Notes: generated from the sequence alone by a model not told the origin. 64,000 nt of DNA from an uncultured Clostridia bacterium (GCA_937895705.1 CALBKM010000031.1:1-64000); one strand, 5' to 3'; positions 27,507 to 36,123 are shown, counted from the first letter of the stretch. Translations and numbers: made by a program.

Positions 27507-27549
27507 AAAAAGTGCCGGAGTAAATCTTTAATTTGTCTCCGGCACTTTT
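27507..27549. terminator. Bidirectional terminator
   Basis: AAAAGTGCCGGAG (27508-27520) and CTCCGGCACTTTT (27537-27549) form a 13-bp stem with A/T tracts on both sides, between the convergent prolyl-tRNA deacylase and nspC genes. Confidence 0.9.
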
Positions 27550-27564
27550 GGTGTTGTATGGATC

Positions 27565-28743
27565 TTATTTACTTCCTAATCGGTACTTAAAGTCCTCGTA
27601 ACCGAAACGAGCAAGAAGACGGAAAGTGCCGTCTTTTTTTGCTTCCCAAATATCCGGAAGCGGCATTCCGTTAAAGGTGTTGTTTTTACAGGTGGAGTAG
27701 ATGGCCATGTCTTCGTACAGAAGAAAATCTCCATCTGTAAGAGGTGTATCGAAGCTGTAATCTCCTACGATATCTCCGGAAAGACAGGTCGGTCCGGCCA
27801 GACGATAGGTATAGGTCTTCTCGTTTGCTTCCCCGGAGGAGTGCAGAGGCGGACGATAGGGCATTTCAATGACATCCGGCGTGTGACAGGCCGGAGACAT
27901 ATCGTGAATGGCTATGGTAGTGTCGCCGTTTTGTACCACATCCAGAACCCGGGTGAGAAGATAGCCGGCGTTTAAAGCAACAGCTTCTCCCGGCTCCAGG
28001 TAGATCTCCACATTATAAGTATCACCCATATGCCAGATGCATCTTTTTAGCCGCTCCCGGTCATAGTCCGGGCGGGTGATATGATGTCCTCCTCCCATGT
28101 TCAGCCATTTTAGTTTCGGAAGAAGAAATCCGAAATTTTTTTCCACAGACTGTAAGGTTATTTCCAGTGCATCGGAGTCCTGTTCGCAAAGGGTATGGAA
28201 GTGAAGACCGTCAAGAAGTGCGATAAATTCCGGTGTCATCTCTCTGTGCCATTGCGCAAGAGTGGTACCCAGACGACTGCCCGGTGCACAAGGGTCGTAA
28301 ATTGCGTGTCCATCCTGGGTGGAACATTCCGGATTGATACGAAGGCCGATTTCTTTCCCGGCGCTTTTGGCTTTTACTCCAAACTTTTTTAATTGTGCCG
28401 GACTGTTAAAGACAATGTGATCCGCATACAAAAGCAGTTCTTCAAAGTCCTCTTCCCGATATGCCGCGCAGAAAACATGACATTCCTTGTCCGGCATTTC
28501 TTCCGCACCCAGACGGGCCTCATAGAGTCCGCTGGCTTCGGTTCCCGCAAGGAAAGGAGCCAGTGTCGGATACAAATCATAGTTGGAAAAGGCTTTTTGT
28601 GCCAAGAGAATTTTGCAGCCGGTGGCATCCTGGATTTCTTTTAATATCTGTCCGTTTGCCATAAGTTTTGCTTCATCAATGATGTAGCAGGGAGTGGGAA
28701 GTCCCGAAGTCAGCAAGCGGGATTGAATGATGGTAGTATTCAA
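27565..28743 (-). CDS. nspC: Carboxynorspermidine/carboxyspermidine decarboxylase
   Basis: A 392-aa PLP enzyme of the alanine-racemase-fold decarboxylase family. The PLP lysine is in KILLAQKAFSNY near residue 49; the GGGHH motif (MGGGHHITRPDYD) and EPGEAVALNAG bind the cofactor phosphate; CHTPDVIEMPYRPPL carries the catalytic Cys-Asp. It decarboxylates carboxyspermidine to spermidine, the last step of the aspartate-semialdehyde route. It is the last gene of the polyamine operon. Confidence 0.94.
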   Translation of the reverse strand: MNTTIIQSRLLTSGLPTPCYIIDEAKLMANGQILKEIQDATGCKILLAQKAFSNYDLYPTLAPFLAGTEASGLYEARLGAEEMPDKECHVFCAAYREEDFEELLLYADHIVFNSPAQLKKFGVKAKSAGKEIGLRINPECSTQDGHAIYDPCAPGSRLGTTLAQWHREMTPEFIALLDGLHFHTLCEQDSDALEITLQSVEKNFGFLLPKLKWLNMGGGHHITRPDYDRERLKRCIWHMGDTYNVEIYLEPGEAVALNAGYLLTRVLDVVQNGDTTIAIHDMSPACHTPDVIEMPYRPPLHSSGEANEKTYTYRLAGPTCLSGDIVGDYSFDTPLTDGDFLLYEDMAIYSTCKNNTFNGMPLPDIWEAKKDGTFRLLARFGYEDFKYRLGSK

Positions 28744-28774
28744 AGCGAGGCTCCTTTCTGATGACAGGAAAAGA

Positions 28775-28814
28775 ACTGCTGAAACGTAACGAAGATTTCC
28801 TACATTTCAGCAGT
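28775..28814 (-). other. Intercistronic hairpin between CASDH and nspC
   Basis: ACTGCTGAAA (28775-28784) pairs perfectly with TTTCAGCAGT (28805-28814). On the minus strand no T tract follows, so RNA processing, stabilisation or partial attenuation is more likely than termination. Confidence 0.5.
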
Positions 28815-28833
28815 CAAAGGTTTATTCCGAAGA

Positions 28834-30093
28834 TTAGTCAACAAGCACCGGATTGTAGCTTTCCTGATGCGGCAGGCCGTACTTGTCCAGAGCTTCAATG
28901 TATGGGTCCGGATCAAATTCTTCCACGGTGTAAACGCCCGCCTTGTTCCACTTGCCGGTGAGGAGCATAAGAGCGCCGCACATGGCCGGTACGCCGGTGG
29001 TGTAGGAGATGGCCTGGGACTCTACTTCCTTGTAGCACTCTTCGTGATCACACACGTTGTAGATATAGTAGGTCTTTTCCTTGCCGTCTTTTTTACCGGT
29101 AAAAATACAGCCGATGTTGGTTTTACCCTTGGTGCGCGGACCTAAAGTAGCCGGATCCGGAAGAAGGGCCTTTAAGAACTGAATCGGAACGATTTCCCTT
29201 CCCTCGTACAGAATCGGGGTGGTGGAAAGCATACCTACGTTTTCCAGACACTTCATGTGAGTCAGGTAGCTCTGACCGAAGGTCATAAAGAAACGGATGC
29301 GCTTTACCCCCGGAATGTTCTTTGCAAGGGACTCAATTTCTTCATGGTGCAAAAGATACATATCTTTCTGCCCCACCTCGGCGAAGTCATATTCTCTCTT
29401 GATGCTCATGGCCGGAATTTCAATCCACTTACCGTTTTCCCAGTAGCTGCCCGGGGCGGATACTTCCCGGAGATTGATTTCCGGGTTAAAGTTGGTGGCA
29501 AACGGATAGCCGTGGTCGCCGCCGTTACAGTCTAAAATATCAATGGTATCAATTTCATCAAATTCATGCTTTAAAGCATAGGCGCAGAAGGCCTGGGTTA
29601 CACCAGGATCAAAGCCGGAGCCCAGAAGTGCGGTAAGACCTGCAGCTTTAAACTTTTCCTGATATGCCCACTGCCAGGAGTAATCAAAGTATGCGGAGAA
29701 CCCTTCTTCTTTGCAGCGTTTGTCGTAGATGGCACGCCACTCCGGGTCGTCGATGTTTTCCGGCTCATAGTTGGCGGTGTCCATGTAATTGACGCCACAG
29801 GCAAGGCAGGCATCCATAATGGTCAAATCCTGATACGGAAGGGCAATGTTCATAACCAAATCCGGCTTGTAGGAGTTGATGAGGGCGATAACTTCCTCGG
29901 TCTTGTCCGCATCTACTTGTGCGGTGGTAATTTTTGTAGTGGTTTTATCTTTTAATTTTTCTGCCAGGGCGTCACACTTGGACTTGGTTCTGCTGGCAAT
30001 GCAAATCTCGGTAAACACTTCGCTTACCTGACAACATTTTTGAATTGCTACGGATGCTACGCCACCGCAGCCGATAATTAATACTCTGCTCAT
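28834..30093 (-). CDS. Carboxyspermidine dehydrogenase (saccharopine dehydrogenase family)
   Basis: A 419-aa protein with an N-terminal Rossmann motif VLIIGCGGVASVAIQKC and the saccharopine-dehydrogenase fold (MNIALPYQDLTIMDACLACGVNYMDTANYE). Next to nspC this identifies it as CASDH, which condenses putrescine (or diaminopropane) with aspartate semialdehyde using NADPH. Its ATG overlaps the speB stop (ATGA), so translation is coupled. RBS AAAAGGAGG. Confidence 0.92.
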   Translation of the reverse strand: MSRVLIIGCGGVASVAIQKCCQVSEVFTEICIASRTKSKCDALAEKLKDKTTTKITTAQVDADKTEEVIALINSYKPDLVMNIALPYQDLTIMDACLACGVNYMDTANYEPENIDDPEWRAIYDKRCKEEGFSAYFDYSWQWAYQEKFKAAGLTALLGSGFDPGVTQAFCAYALKHEFDEIDTIDILDCNGGDHGYPFATNFNPEINLREVSAPGSYWENGKWIEIPAMSIKREYDFAEVGQKDMYLLHHEEIESLAKNIPGVKRIRFFMTFGQSYLTHMKCLENVGMLSTTPILYEGREIVPIQFLKALLPDPATLGPRTKGKTNIGCIFTGKKDGKEKTYYIYNVCDHEECYKEVESQAISYTTGVPAMCGALMLLTGKWNKAGVYTVEEFDPDPYIEALDKYGLPHQESYNPVLVD

Positions 30094-30953
30094 TTTTTAT
30101 CCTCCTTTTTCAACAGTGCCAGCATCAATTCTCTTACCACCTTACATGCCAATGCCGTACTGGCTCCGCTGGCATCTAACATCGGGCTTAATTCATTGAC
30201 ATCCGCTGCCACTACATTTGTCTTACAAACTGTTTCAATAGCTTCCAGAAGCTCTGAGAAGCTGACACCTCCCGCTTCCGGAGTACCGGTGCCCGGAAAT
30301 GCGGACGGATCCAGACAATCCAGGTCGATGGTAAAGTATACCGGGGCATTGCCGATGGCTTCCACAGCTTCCTTCAAACCGTTAAAGCTAAATTTATGTA
30401 GGTCGGTATGCTCTTTGGCAAACCGGAACTCCTCTCGTTCGCCGCTGCGGATGCAGAATTGGTGAATCCGACCGTCCCCGATTAAATCGTGACAACGACG
30501 GATGACACAGGCATGGCTGAGCTTCGCCCCTAAGTAATCATCTCTCAAATCTGTATGGGCATCGAAGTGAATGACGTGAAGATCCGGATGTTTTTCTAAA
30601 GCAGCACGGAAGGCGCCCAAAGTAACTAAGTGTTCGCCACCCAAAAGTAACGGTAATTTATTATCACCTAAAATTTCTTTTGCCGTGGTTTCGATGTCGG
30701 TCAGTGCGGCTTCCGCAGAGCCGAAGCAAAGCTCTAAATCGCCTGCATCAAATACTGCGTAGTCGGTCAAGTCTTCATCCTGATACGGGCTGTAGGTTTC
30801 CAGACCAAAGCTCTCGTGTCGTATGGCAGAGGAACCGTAGCGGGTGCCCGGACGATAACTGGTGGTGCTGTCAAAGGGAGCACCGAAGAGAACCAAGGAA
30901 GCGTCCTCATAGTCGGCATCACAGCCGATAAAGGTTTCGATATTTTTGTTCAT
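30090..30953 (-). CDS. speB: Agmatinase
   Basis: A 287-aa ureohydrolase. Manganese ligands are visible in GGEHLVTLG, HFDAHTDLRDD (AHTDL) and TIDLDCLDPSAFPGTGTPEAGG (DLDCLDP), all intact. It converts agmatine to putrescine and urea, linking SpeA to CASDH. It begins 9 nt after the speE stop and overlaps CASDH by 4 nt. Confidence 0.95.
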   Translation of the reverse strand: MNKNIETFIGCDADYEDASLVLFGAPFDSTTSYRPGTRYGSSAIRHESFGLETYSPYQDEDLTDYAVFDAGDLELCFGSAEAALTDIETTAKEILGDNKLPLLLGGEHLVTLGAFRAALEKHPDLHVIHFDAHTDLRDDYLGAKLSHACVIRRCHDLIGDGRIHQFCIRSGEREEFRFAKEHTDLHKFSFNGLKEAVEAIGNAPVYFTIDLDCLDPSAFPGTGTPEAGGVSFSELLEAIETVCKTNVVAADVNELSPMLDASGASTALACKVVRELMLALLKKEDKK

Positions 30954-30962
30954 ATGACCTCC

Positions 30963-31817
30963 TTACTGTTCCACGGCTTCTAACATCTCTTCCAAAAATG
31001 CCGGAAGGTAGAAAGCACCTTTATGTAAATTTGTTGTATAATATCTTGTACGGAGCTGAAGCTTGTTCCAAACGTCGGCGTTTAAGTCGTCTAACGGATG
31101 GTACTTTTTGCTGGCGAAGCCGAAGAGCCAGTAGCCTGCGGCGTAGGTCGGAATGTGAGCTTGGTACACGCGGCTGATGGGAAAGGTGGCCACGATACGT
31201 TGGTGACTGCGCTGCATGGCATCTGCGTCCTGTTTGTAAAACGGGCTGCCTTGCTGATTTACCATAATGCCGTCATCCCGCAATGCCTTATAGCAGTTGC
31301 CGTAAAACTCCTTGGTAAACAAACCTTCCGACGGGCCGTAAGGGTCGTTGGAGTCTACGATAATCAGGTCGTATTCGTTTTCGCAGTAACGGATGAACTT
31401 GAGTGCGTTTTCATAGTGGATGTTTACCCGGCGATCGTCCAGCTGACAGGTGTTGCCCGGCAAATATTGTCTGCAGGCCTCTACCACCATCGGGTCCATC
31501 TCTACCAGGTCAATATGTTTTAACCGTTCGTAGCGGGTCAGTTCCTTTACCACACCGCCGTCACCCGCACCGATGACCAGTACTTTTTCGATGCAAGGGT
31601 GCACTGCCATGGGTACATGGACAATCATTTCGTTGTAAATAAAGGCATCCCGTTCCGTTAACATGATATTTCCATCCAGAGAAAGGATGCGACCGAATTC
31701 CTCGCTATCAAAAATGTCGATTCTCTGGTAGTCGCTTTCACTGCAAAACAGCTGTTTTTTTACCCGGATGCTGAGTTTTACGTCCGGAGTATGTTTTTCA
31801 CTGAACCATAAATCCAT
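30963..31817 (-). CDS. speE: Spermidine synthase (aminopropyltransferase)
   Basis: A 284-aa aminopropyltransferase. GAGDGG (dcSAM pocket), LVEMDP, and DSNDPYGPSEGLF with the catalytic aspartate are present; PTYAAGYWLFGFASK replaces the usual PTYPSGLW segment. It transfers aminopropyl from decarboxylated SAM to putrescine or agmatine. No S-adenosylmethionine decarboxylase is in the window, so its donor supply is unclear. ATG at 31817 follows AGGGAGGA; a frame extending 21 codons upstream lacks an RBS. Confidence 0.92.
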   Translation of the reverse strand: MDLWFSEKHTPDVKLSIRVKKQLFCSESDYQRIDIFDSEEFGRILSLDGNIMLTERDAFIYNEMIVHVPMAVHPCIEKVLVIGAGDGGVVKELTRYERLKHIDLVEMDPMVVEACRQYLPGNTCQLDDRRVNIHYENALKFIRYCENEYDLIIVDSNDPYGPSEGLFTKEFYGNCYKALRDDGIMVNQQGSPFYKQDADAMQRSHQRIVATFPISRVYQAHIPTYAAGYWLFGFASKKYHPLDDLNADVWNKLQLRTRYYTTNLHKGAFYLPAFLEEMLEAVEQ

Positions 31818-31899
31818 GGGTATCCTCCCTGTGTAAGATTGTTTATGGCGGGTTGCGTATGTAAAGTATATTTCTTGCAACCTTTGGGGTTTCTTCTGT

Positions 31900-33387
31900 T
31901 TAGTAAGTCTTGTTTGTTACTTCCGCCAGCACGTTCAAATGCTCGATTTCCGGGTCCTCCGGACCGGTCATGCTGCAGCCCTTTTCCTTTGCATAGCGGA
32001 TGTATTCCAAAATGTCCTTTGTTATTTTTTCGCCCGGTGCCAGAATCGGAATACCCGGCGGATAGCACATCACGAACTCGCTGCAGACCATGCCTTCCGT
32101 TTCCATAATCGGGCGACTTTCCTTCGGCGCGTAGAAAGCCTCCTGTGGGCTTGCTACCACCTGCGGCGGAATATATTCTTGGGTCAGCATACCGGTTTTA
32201 TCTCTCTGGCAACAGCGGCGGATTTCCGCCAGAGCACTTACGAGACGTTCAATCTCCTGGGTGCGGTCGCCGATGGAAAGATACGCCAGGATGTTTCCAA
32301 TGTCACCGAATTCAATCTGTATGTCGTAATCGTCCCGGAGCATATCGTATACTTCGATACCCGCAAGGCCAATGTCCAGGGTATGTACACTAAGCTTAAT
32401 CGGGTCAAAATCATAAATGGAATCACCGTTAATCAGCTCTTGTCCGAAGGCATAATAACCGCCGATAGAGTTGATTTCCGTGCGGGCGTATTCCGCGATT
32501 TTACGTACCTGCTCAAAAACCTTTTCTCCCCGAAGCGCAAGGTTTCTGCGGGAAATGTCCAGACTGCTCATGAGCAGGTAGCTGCCGGAGGTGGTCTGGG
32601 TCAGGTTAATAATCTGGCGTACGTAACCTTCGTTGATGTTTGGTCCGGCAAGGAGAAAACTGGACTGGGTCAGGCTGCCGCCGCTTTTGTGCATGGATAC
32701 GGAGGCCATATCCGCACCGGCTTCCATGGCAGATACCGGAAGGTCTTTTCCGAAATAAAAATGGGTGCCGTGGGCTTCGTCCGCGAGGCAAAGCATATTG
32801 TGTTCGTGGGCCAGTTTTACGATGCCACGCAGGTCTGAACAGATGCCGTAATAGGTCGGATTGTTCACCAGTACCGCTACCGCATTCGGATGCTCTTTAA
32901 TAGCACGTTCTACTTGTTCCAAGCGCATGCCGAGAGAAATACCGAGACGGTGGTCTACTTCCGGGTTTACATATACCGGAACGGCACCGCAAAGAACCAA
33001 GGCGTTGATGACACTTCTGTGTACGTTACGCGGCAGAATAATCTCATCACCCCGCTTGCAGGCCGTCAGCACCATGCTCTGTACCGCACTGGTGGTACCT
33101 CCCACCATAAGAAACGCATGGGCCGCACCGAAGGCATCCGCTGCCAGTTCCTCGGCCTCTCTGATGACGGAAATCGGATGACAGAGATTATCAAGCGGCT
33201 TCATGCTGTTGACATCAATGGAAACACACTGTTCTCCTAAGAATGCGGTCAGTTCCGGATTTCCCCGGCCTCGTTTATGGCCCGGTACGTCAAAGGGAAC
33301 GACACGTCGATTGCGGAACTGCTCCAGCGCTTCGTAAATCGGGGCTTTGGTCTGGTCTGATTTATTTTTAAGAATGGATTGGCTCAT
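31900..33387 (-). CDS. speA: Arginine decarboxylase (Orn/Lys/Arg decarboxylase family, fold I)
   Basis: A 495-aa PLP enzyme of the prokaryotic ornithine/lysine/arginine decarboxylase class. The N-terminal VPFDVPGHKRGRGNPEL, the LADEAHGTHFYF segment and the PLP lysine in SMHKSGGSLTQSS are visible; the C-terminal domain ends with MCYPPGIPILAPGEKIT. Next to agmatinase the substrate is most probably arginine, giving agmatine, although lysine or ornithine cannot be excluded from sequence. ATG 33387 follows AAAGGAG at 9 nt. It heads the operon and is preceded by a long structured leader. Confidence 0.92.
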   Translation of the reverse strand: MSQSILKNKSDQTKAPIYEALEQFRNRRVVPFDVPGHKRGRGNPELTAFLGEQCVSIDVNSMKPLDNLCHPISVIREAEELAADAFGAAHAFLMVGGTTSAVQSMVLTACKRGDEIILPRNVHRSVINALVLCGAVPVYVNPEVDHRLGISLGMRLEQVERAIKEHPNAVAVLVNNPTYYGICSDLRGIVKLAHEHNMLCLADEAHGTHFYFGKDLPVSAMEAGADMASVSMHKSGGSLTQSSFLLAGPNINEGYVRQIINLTQTTSGSYLLMSSLDISRRNLALRGEKVFEQVRKIAEYARTEINSIGGYYAFGQELINGDSIYDFDPIKLSVHTLDIGLAGIEVYDMLRDDYDIQIEFGDIGNILAYLSIGDRTQEIERLVSALAEIRRCCQRDKTGMLTQEYIPPQVVASPQEAFYAPKESRPIMETEGMVCSEFVMCYPPGIPILAPGEKITKDILEYIRYAKEKGCSMTGPEDPEIEHLNVLAEVTNKTY

Positions 33388-33419
33388 GCTGGAATCTCCT
33401 TTGGTGTAGTGGTAGGGGT

Positions 33420-33554
33420 GTGTAGGCGGTGCTTTGCACCTGCCCGCAACATCGCGATTTACGTTGCTCAGTCGTGGGCGCGTTCGCATATGGCTGTGCA
33501 ACCGTGTGGAAACAAGTTTCCACGGATTGCGCGCATGCTCACTTTGCCTAACAC
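33420..33554. repeat. Palindromic repeat, GTGTAGGC family, copy 2
   Basis: Bounded by GTGTAGGC (33420-33427) and GCCTAACAC (33546-33554). Inside are small hairpins such as GGTGC-TTT-GCACC (33428-33440) and GTGGAAAC-AA-GTTTCCAC (33506-33523), flanked by GCGC-rich pairing. It lies in the speA 5' leader after the terminators, 32 nt before the speA start. It is related to the element at 1882-1925. Confidence 0.55.
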
Positions 33555-33588
33555 GAAAAAAGCAAGCTGCGTAAATAACACAGCTTGC
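33555..33588 (-). terminator. Second intrinsic terminator in the speA leader
   Basis: On the minus strand GCAAGCTG (33588-33581) pairs with CAGCTTGC (33569-33562) across a 10-12 nt loop and is followed by six T. It lies between the structured RNA and speA, about 170 nt before the start codon, so read-through must be allowed or regulated for the operon to be expressed. Confidence 0.75.
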
Positions 33589-33630
33589 GACAATACGTTA
33601 CCCAGTTAAAGCAATAAATTGCAACCACAC

Positions 33631-33930
33631 AAAAAAACAAGACACCGGATGATTCCGGTACGTGGAAGTATTTGATATCTGGATTCGGGATGATCAGAGT
33701 CTATATAGCAATCACTTTTACTACTCTTATTGACCGTTTCACAAGTCTGCGTCACAAAACGCAATTTCGGTTATGAAGTAACCAACTTATAAAATTTGAG
33801 CTTTTAACTCAATCAATAAGGCAACTTTCGTTGCCGATCGGCAGTGGACCCGGCTGTCCGTATGGCCTTAACTCCAGAGGAGTGGTCCCAAGAATTGCTC
33901 GGAAAGGCTCTGTTACATCCTTCCAAAGTA
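33631..33930 (-). ncRNA. Structured leader RNA upstream of the polyamine operon, unknown class
   Basis: From the promoter start (about 33930) to a U-rich tail the minus-strand RNA forms successive hairpins: GGAAGG/CCTTTCC (33924-33901); a three-way junction closed by GGACC/GGTCC (33888-33884 with 33850-33846) holding ACTCC/GGAGT (33871-33883) and GGC/GCC; GGCAAC-GAAA-GTTGCC with a GNRA loop (33835-33820); TTGAG/CTCAA (33812-33796); GGTTA/TAACC (33783-33769); TGCGT/ACGCA (33763-33748); AGAGT/ACTCT (33727-33696); and ACCGGA/TCCGGT (33659-33644) followed by seven U after a 6-nt gap. The last is terminator-like. No T-box, lysine, SAM, cobalamin, TPP or tmRNA signature was found. It could be a riboswitch, a protein-dependent attenuator or an independent small RNA. 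Confidence 0.6.
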
Positions 33931-33936
33931 ATTGCA

Positions 33937-33966
33937 ATAATACCATAAAAAGGGAACGAATGTCAA
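33937..33966 (-). promoter_or_regulatory. Promoter of the polyamine operon leader
   Basis: On the minus strand TTGACA (33966-33961), an 18-nt spacer and TATTAT (33942-33937). The predicted start at about 33930 coincides with the first base-paired region, over 540 nt before the speA ATG. Confidence 0.78.
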
Positions 33967-34042
33967 TAGGTTTTAAAAAAATAATTTAGTGTGGTAAACG
34001 TTGAAATCGGTGCTTCGGTGTAGTGAAAAAGATAGAAAAGTG

Positions 34043-34081
34043 AAAGACACCGTTCCAATGGTTTGTGGGCGCGGTGTCTTT
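34043..34081. terminator. Terminator of the DUF885 gene (bidirectional)
   Basis: AAAGACACCG (34043-34052) and CGGTGTCTTT (34072-34081) form a perfect 10-bp stem; on the minus strand it is followed by T-rich sequence after CAC. It lies 10 nt beyond the DUF885 stop. Confidence 0.8.
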
Positions 34082-34090
34082 TATTATTCA

Positions 34091-35998
34091 TTATTGAAAC
34101 TCATTATTCAAATGTGTACGCAGAAGAGAAAACGGTGCCGGGCCCGCTTCCAGCAAAAAGGTATGAAAAGGAAGCAGGGAAGCGTCGGCGCCTTTCAGTT
34201 TCGCATACAGGTCCCGAAGCTCGCAGATTTCAAGGTATCCGACGGAATAAGGGAGATAAATGCCCGGCTCCGCCAGCTGGGTATAGTAGAGTTCTTCCGC
34301 ACTTTCCGGAGTAAATCCATACTCCTTTAAAAAAGCCGAAACGGTATCAAAATCTGCACCTCGGAAGTGAATTTTAATGTCGGAGAGACTGTAGAGACAC
34401 AGTCCTGCCACCTGCTCCGCAATTAAAAACTGCCGCAGTTCTTCCGAGCAGTCGGCGTATTTATAGGAGTACAGCTCCGCGTAGGTTCCCCAACCTTCAT
34501 CATAGCCGGTAAAATTCAGAAGTACTCGTATCGGGTGAGGAGAGGTGGAGGAAAAATACGTATTTTGATAAAGATGTCCGGGATAGCCTTCATGAGCGAG
34601 GGTGGAATACAGGCTTTCCGAGGTACATTTTGCGTTATTAATGTAAATAACATTTTCTTTGTAGTTGTCAAAAGGCGGTATCAGATAGAAAGCCGGACTG
34701 ATAAAGTCTTCCAGAGACGGATGTACGGATTCCACTCGGAAAGAAGCTTCTGCGGGGGAGGGGAAATCACCGCGGATTTGGTTTTGTAGTTGTTGCAGGA
34801 CGGCCGAAGACTGCTCCGGGGTAAAAGATGCAAAGGCCGATGCGGTTGTGTCCGCGGATCGAATTGAAAGTCCTTGTTTCTGATACATTTTCAGTTCTTC
34901 TTGCAAGTCTTTGGATTCATATAAAGTAAACATGGTAAGCATGTTTTCCGTCAGTGCTTTTTGCAAAATCCGTTCCAGTTCTTCTATAGATTTATCCGAG
35001 CCGGTGGTGCTTCGTACCAGGTATTCATAGTAAGCGGCCCCACCCGGAAGCAGGGCAAGTCCTTTGGCGGGAACAGAAGTATCCAGAAGGCTGTGCAGTG
35101 TTTCAATCAATTGTTCGTAAGCAGGAAGCACTTCGGTAAAAACAAGCTTCTGGTTGCGAATACAAAGTTCGGCAGTTTGTTCTGCGGTTAACTCAGGGAG
35201 AACTGTAAGACGGTCCCGAAAAGACTCAATCAGAAAATTGCTTCCGGGGTTTTCCACAAAAGAATTGCACTGTAAAAGGATGCGGGATAACACTTCCGCA
35301 CAGGACTGGGTACCTGCGGCGGCGCGGGCTTTTTCAAAAGAGCAAAGCTCCGAAAAATAACGCGGAAGGTCTTCTAACAGAAGAAAGTATTCTTCCACAT
35401 CTTTTAAAGATGTAAAACGATACTCCGCGAGCAGTACCGGAAGTTGGGTTTGAAGTCCGGTGGAAGGTCCCAGAGGTGTATCATAGAGAACCGCCTCTTC
35501 GGGAAAAACAGAGTTTTCTAAAGCATATTCCAACAGCTCATAGTTAAATTGTTCGGAAGGAGTGAGGGTTTCTTTGGAAAAACTGTGTAACCGGTTTAAA
35601 TACCGGGTTGCGGTGTCATTTGACGCCAACAAAGATTCCTTGCTGAAGTGACCGAGAGAAACGGAAGGGGTGTCCAAATTTAAGGTTTCCGGCTGAGAAA
35701 CGGTATAATGCAGGGACAGACTGTCGGAGGCAGCGTATTCTTTGAAAAATTCATCCAAAAAGGCGGAAAACGATTCTTCCTTTAAGGACGGAGTTCCCGG
35801 TCCCGGCGCAGGTGATTTTTCCGTGGACAGCGGATGGGAATTCCGTTTTGACGGATACTTATTTTCGGAACATCCGCAAGGGGCAAGAACCAGTATTCCG
35901 ACGCAAATAAGGGCAAACAACTTACGACCGAGGTTGGCAAAGCCCCTGTGAGATGAATGTATTTGTGTGTAGGTGCGTTTATGAAAAAGCAGGGACAT
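34091..35998 (-). CDS. DUF885 family putative lipoprotein metallopeptidase
   Basis: A 635-aa protein. The N-terminus has a basic region, a hydrophobic core (LFALICVGILVLAP) and Cys41/Cys43, suggesting a lipoprotein signal, then a Ser/Pro-rich linker. The long helical domain carries HEGYPGH near residue 469, the HExxH-like zinc motif diagnostic of DUF885, and later DEGWGTYAELY with a probable third ligand glutamate. A surface-anchored peptidase role follows from the family and is not shown. The ATG at 35998 follows TTTAGGAG. Confidence 0.85.
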   Translation of the reverse strand: MSLLFHKRTYTQIHSSHRGFANLGRKLFALICVGILVLAPCGCSENKYPSKRNSHPLSTEKSPAPGPGTPSLKEESFSAFLDEFFKEYAASDSLSLHYTVSQPETLNLDTPSVSLGHFSKESLLASNDTATRYLNRLHSFSKETLTPSEQFNYELLEYALENSVFPEEAVLYDTPLGPSTGLQTQLPVLLAEYRFTSLKDVEEYFLLLEDLPRYFSELCSFEKARAAAGTQSCAEVLSRILLQCNSFVENPGSNFLIESFRDRLTVLPELTAEQTAELCIRNQKLVFTEVLPAYEQLIETLHSLLDTSVPAKGLALLPGGAAYYEYLVRSTTGSDKSIEELERILQKALTENMLTMFTLYESKDLQEELKMYQKQGLSIRSADTTASAFASFTPEQSSAVLQQLQNQIRGDFPSPAEASFRVESVHPSLEDFISPAFYLIPPFDNYKENVIYINNAKCTSESLYSTLAHEGYPGHLYQNTYFSSTSPHPIRVLLNFTGYDEGWGTYAELYSYKYADCSEELRQFLIAEQVAGLCLYSLSDIKIHFRGADFDTVSAFLKEYGFTPESAEELYYTQLAEPGIYLPYSVGYLEICELRDLYAKLKGADASLLPFHTFLLEAGPAPFSLLRTHLNNEFQ

Positions 35999-36056
35999 GG
36001 GAACTCCTAAAATTATGTTCCCCATAAATCTATTCGGAGTAAGAGAAAGAAATGTA

Positions 36057-36084
36057 TAAAGATTTGAGAGAAAAAAGCCGAAAT
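36057..36084 (+). promoter_or_regulatory. Sigma-D (FliA-type) flagellar promoter
   Basis: TAAA (36057-36060), a 16-nt spacer and GCCGAAAT (36077-36084) match the motility sigma factor consensus TAAA-N15-GCCGATAT. It lies 40 nt upstream of the DUF6240-flagellin-FliS run, supporting late-flagellar control. Confidence 0.75.
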
Positions 36085-36123
36085 AATAGGTAGAGAAAAT
36101 AGGATATCGGAGGAGGCGTTGGT

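Noticed and set aside
33555..33966. T-box, lysine riboswitch, 6S RNA, tmRNA, SRP RNA or RNase P RNA in the speA leader
   Set aside because: The T-box core GGTGGNACCGCG is absent (only a short GTACCGG resemblance at the terminator), no lysine-box or SAM core exists, and no tmRNA, SRP or RNase P conserved elements are seen.
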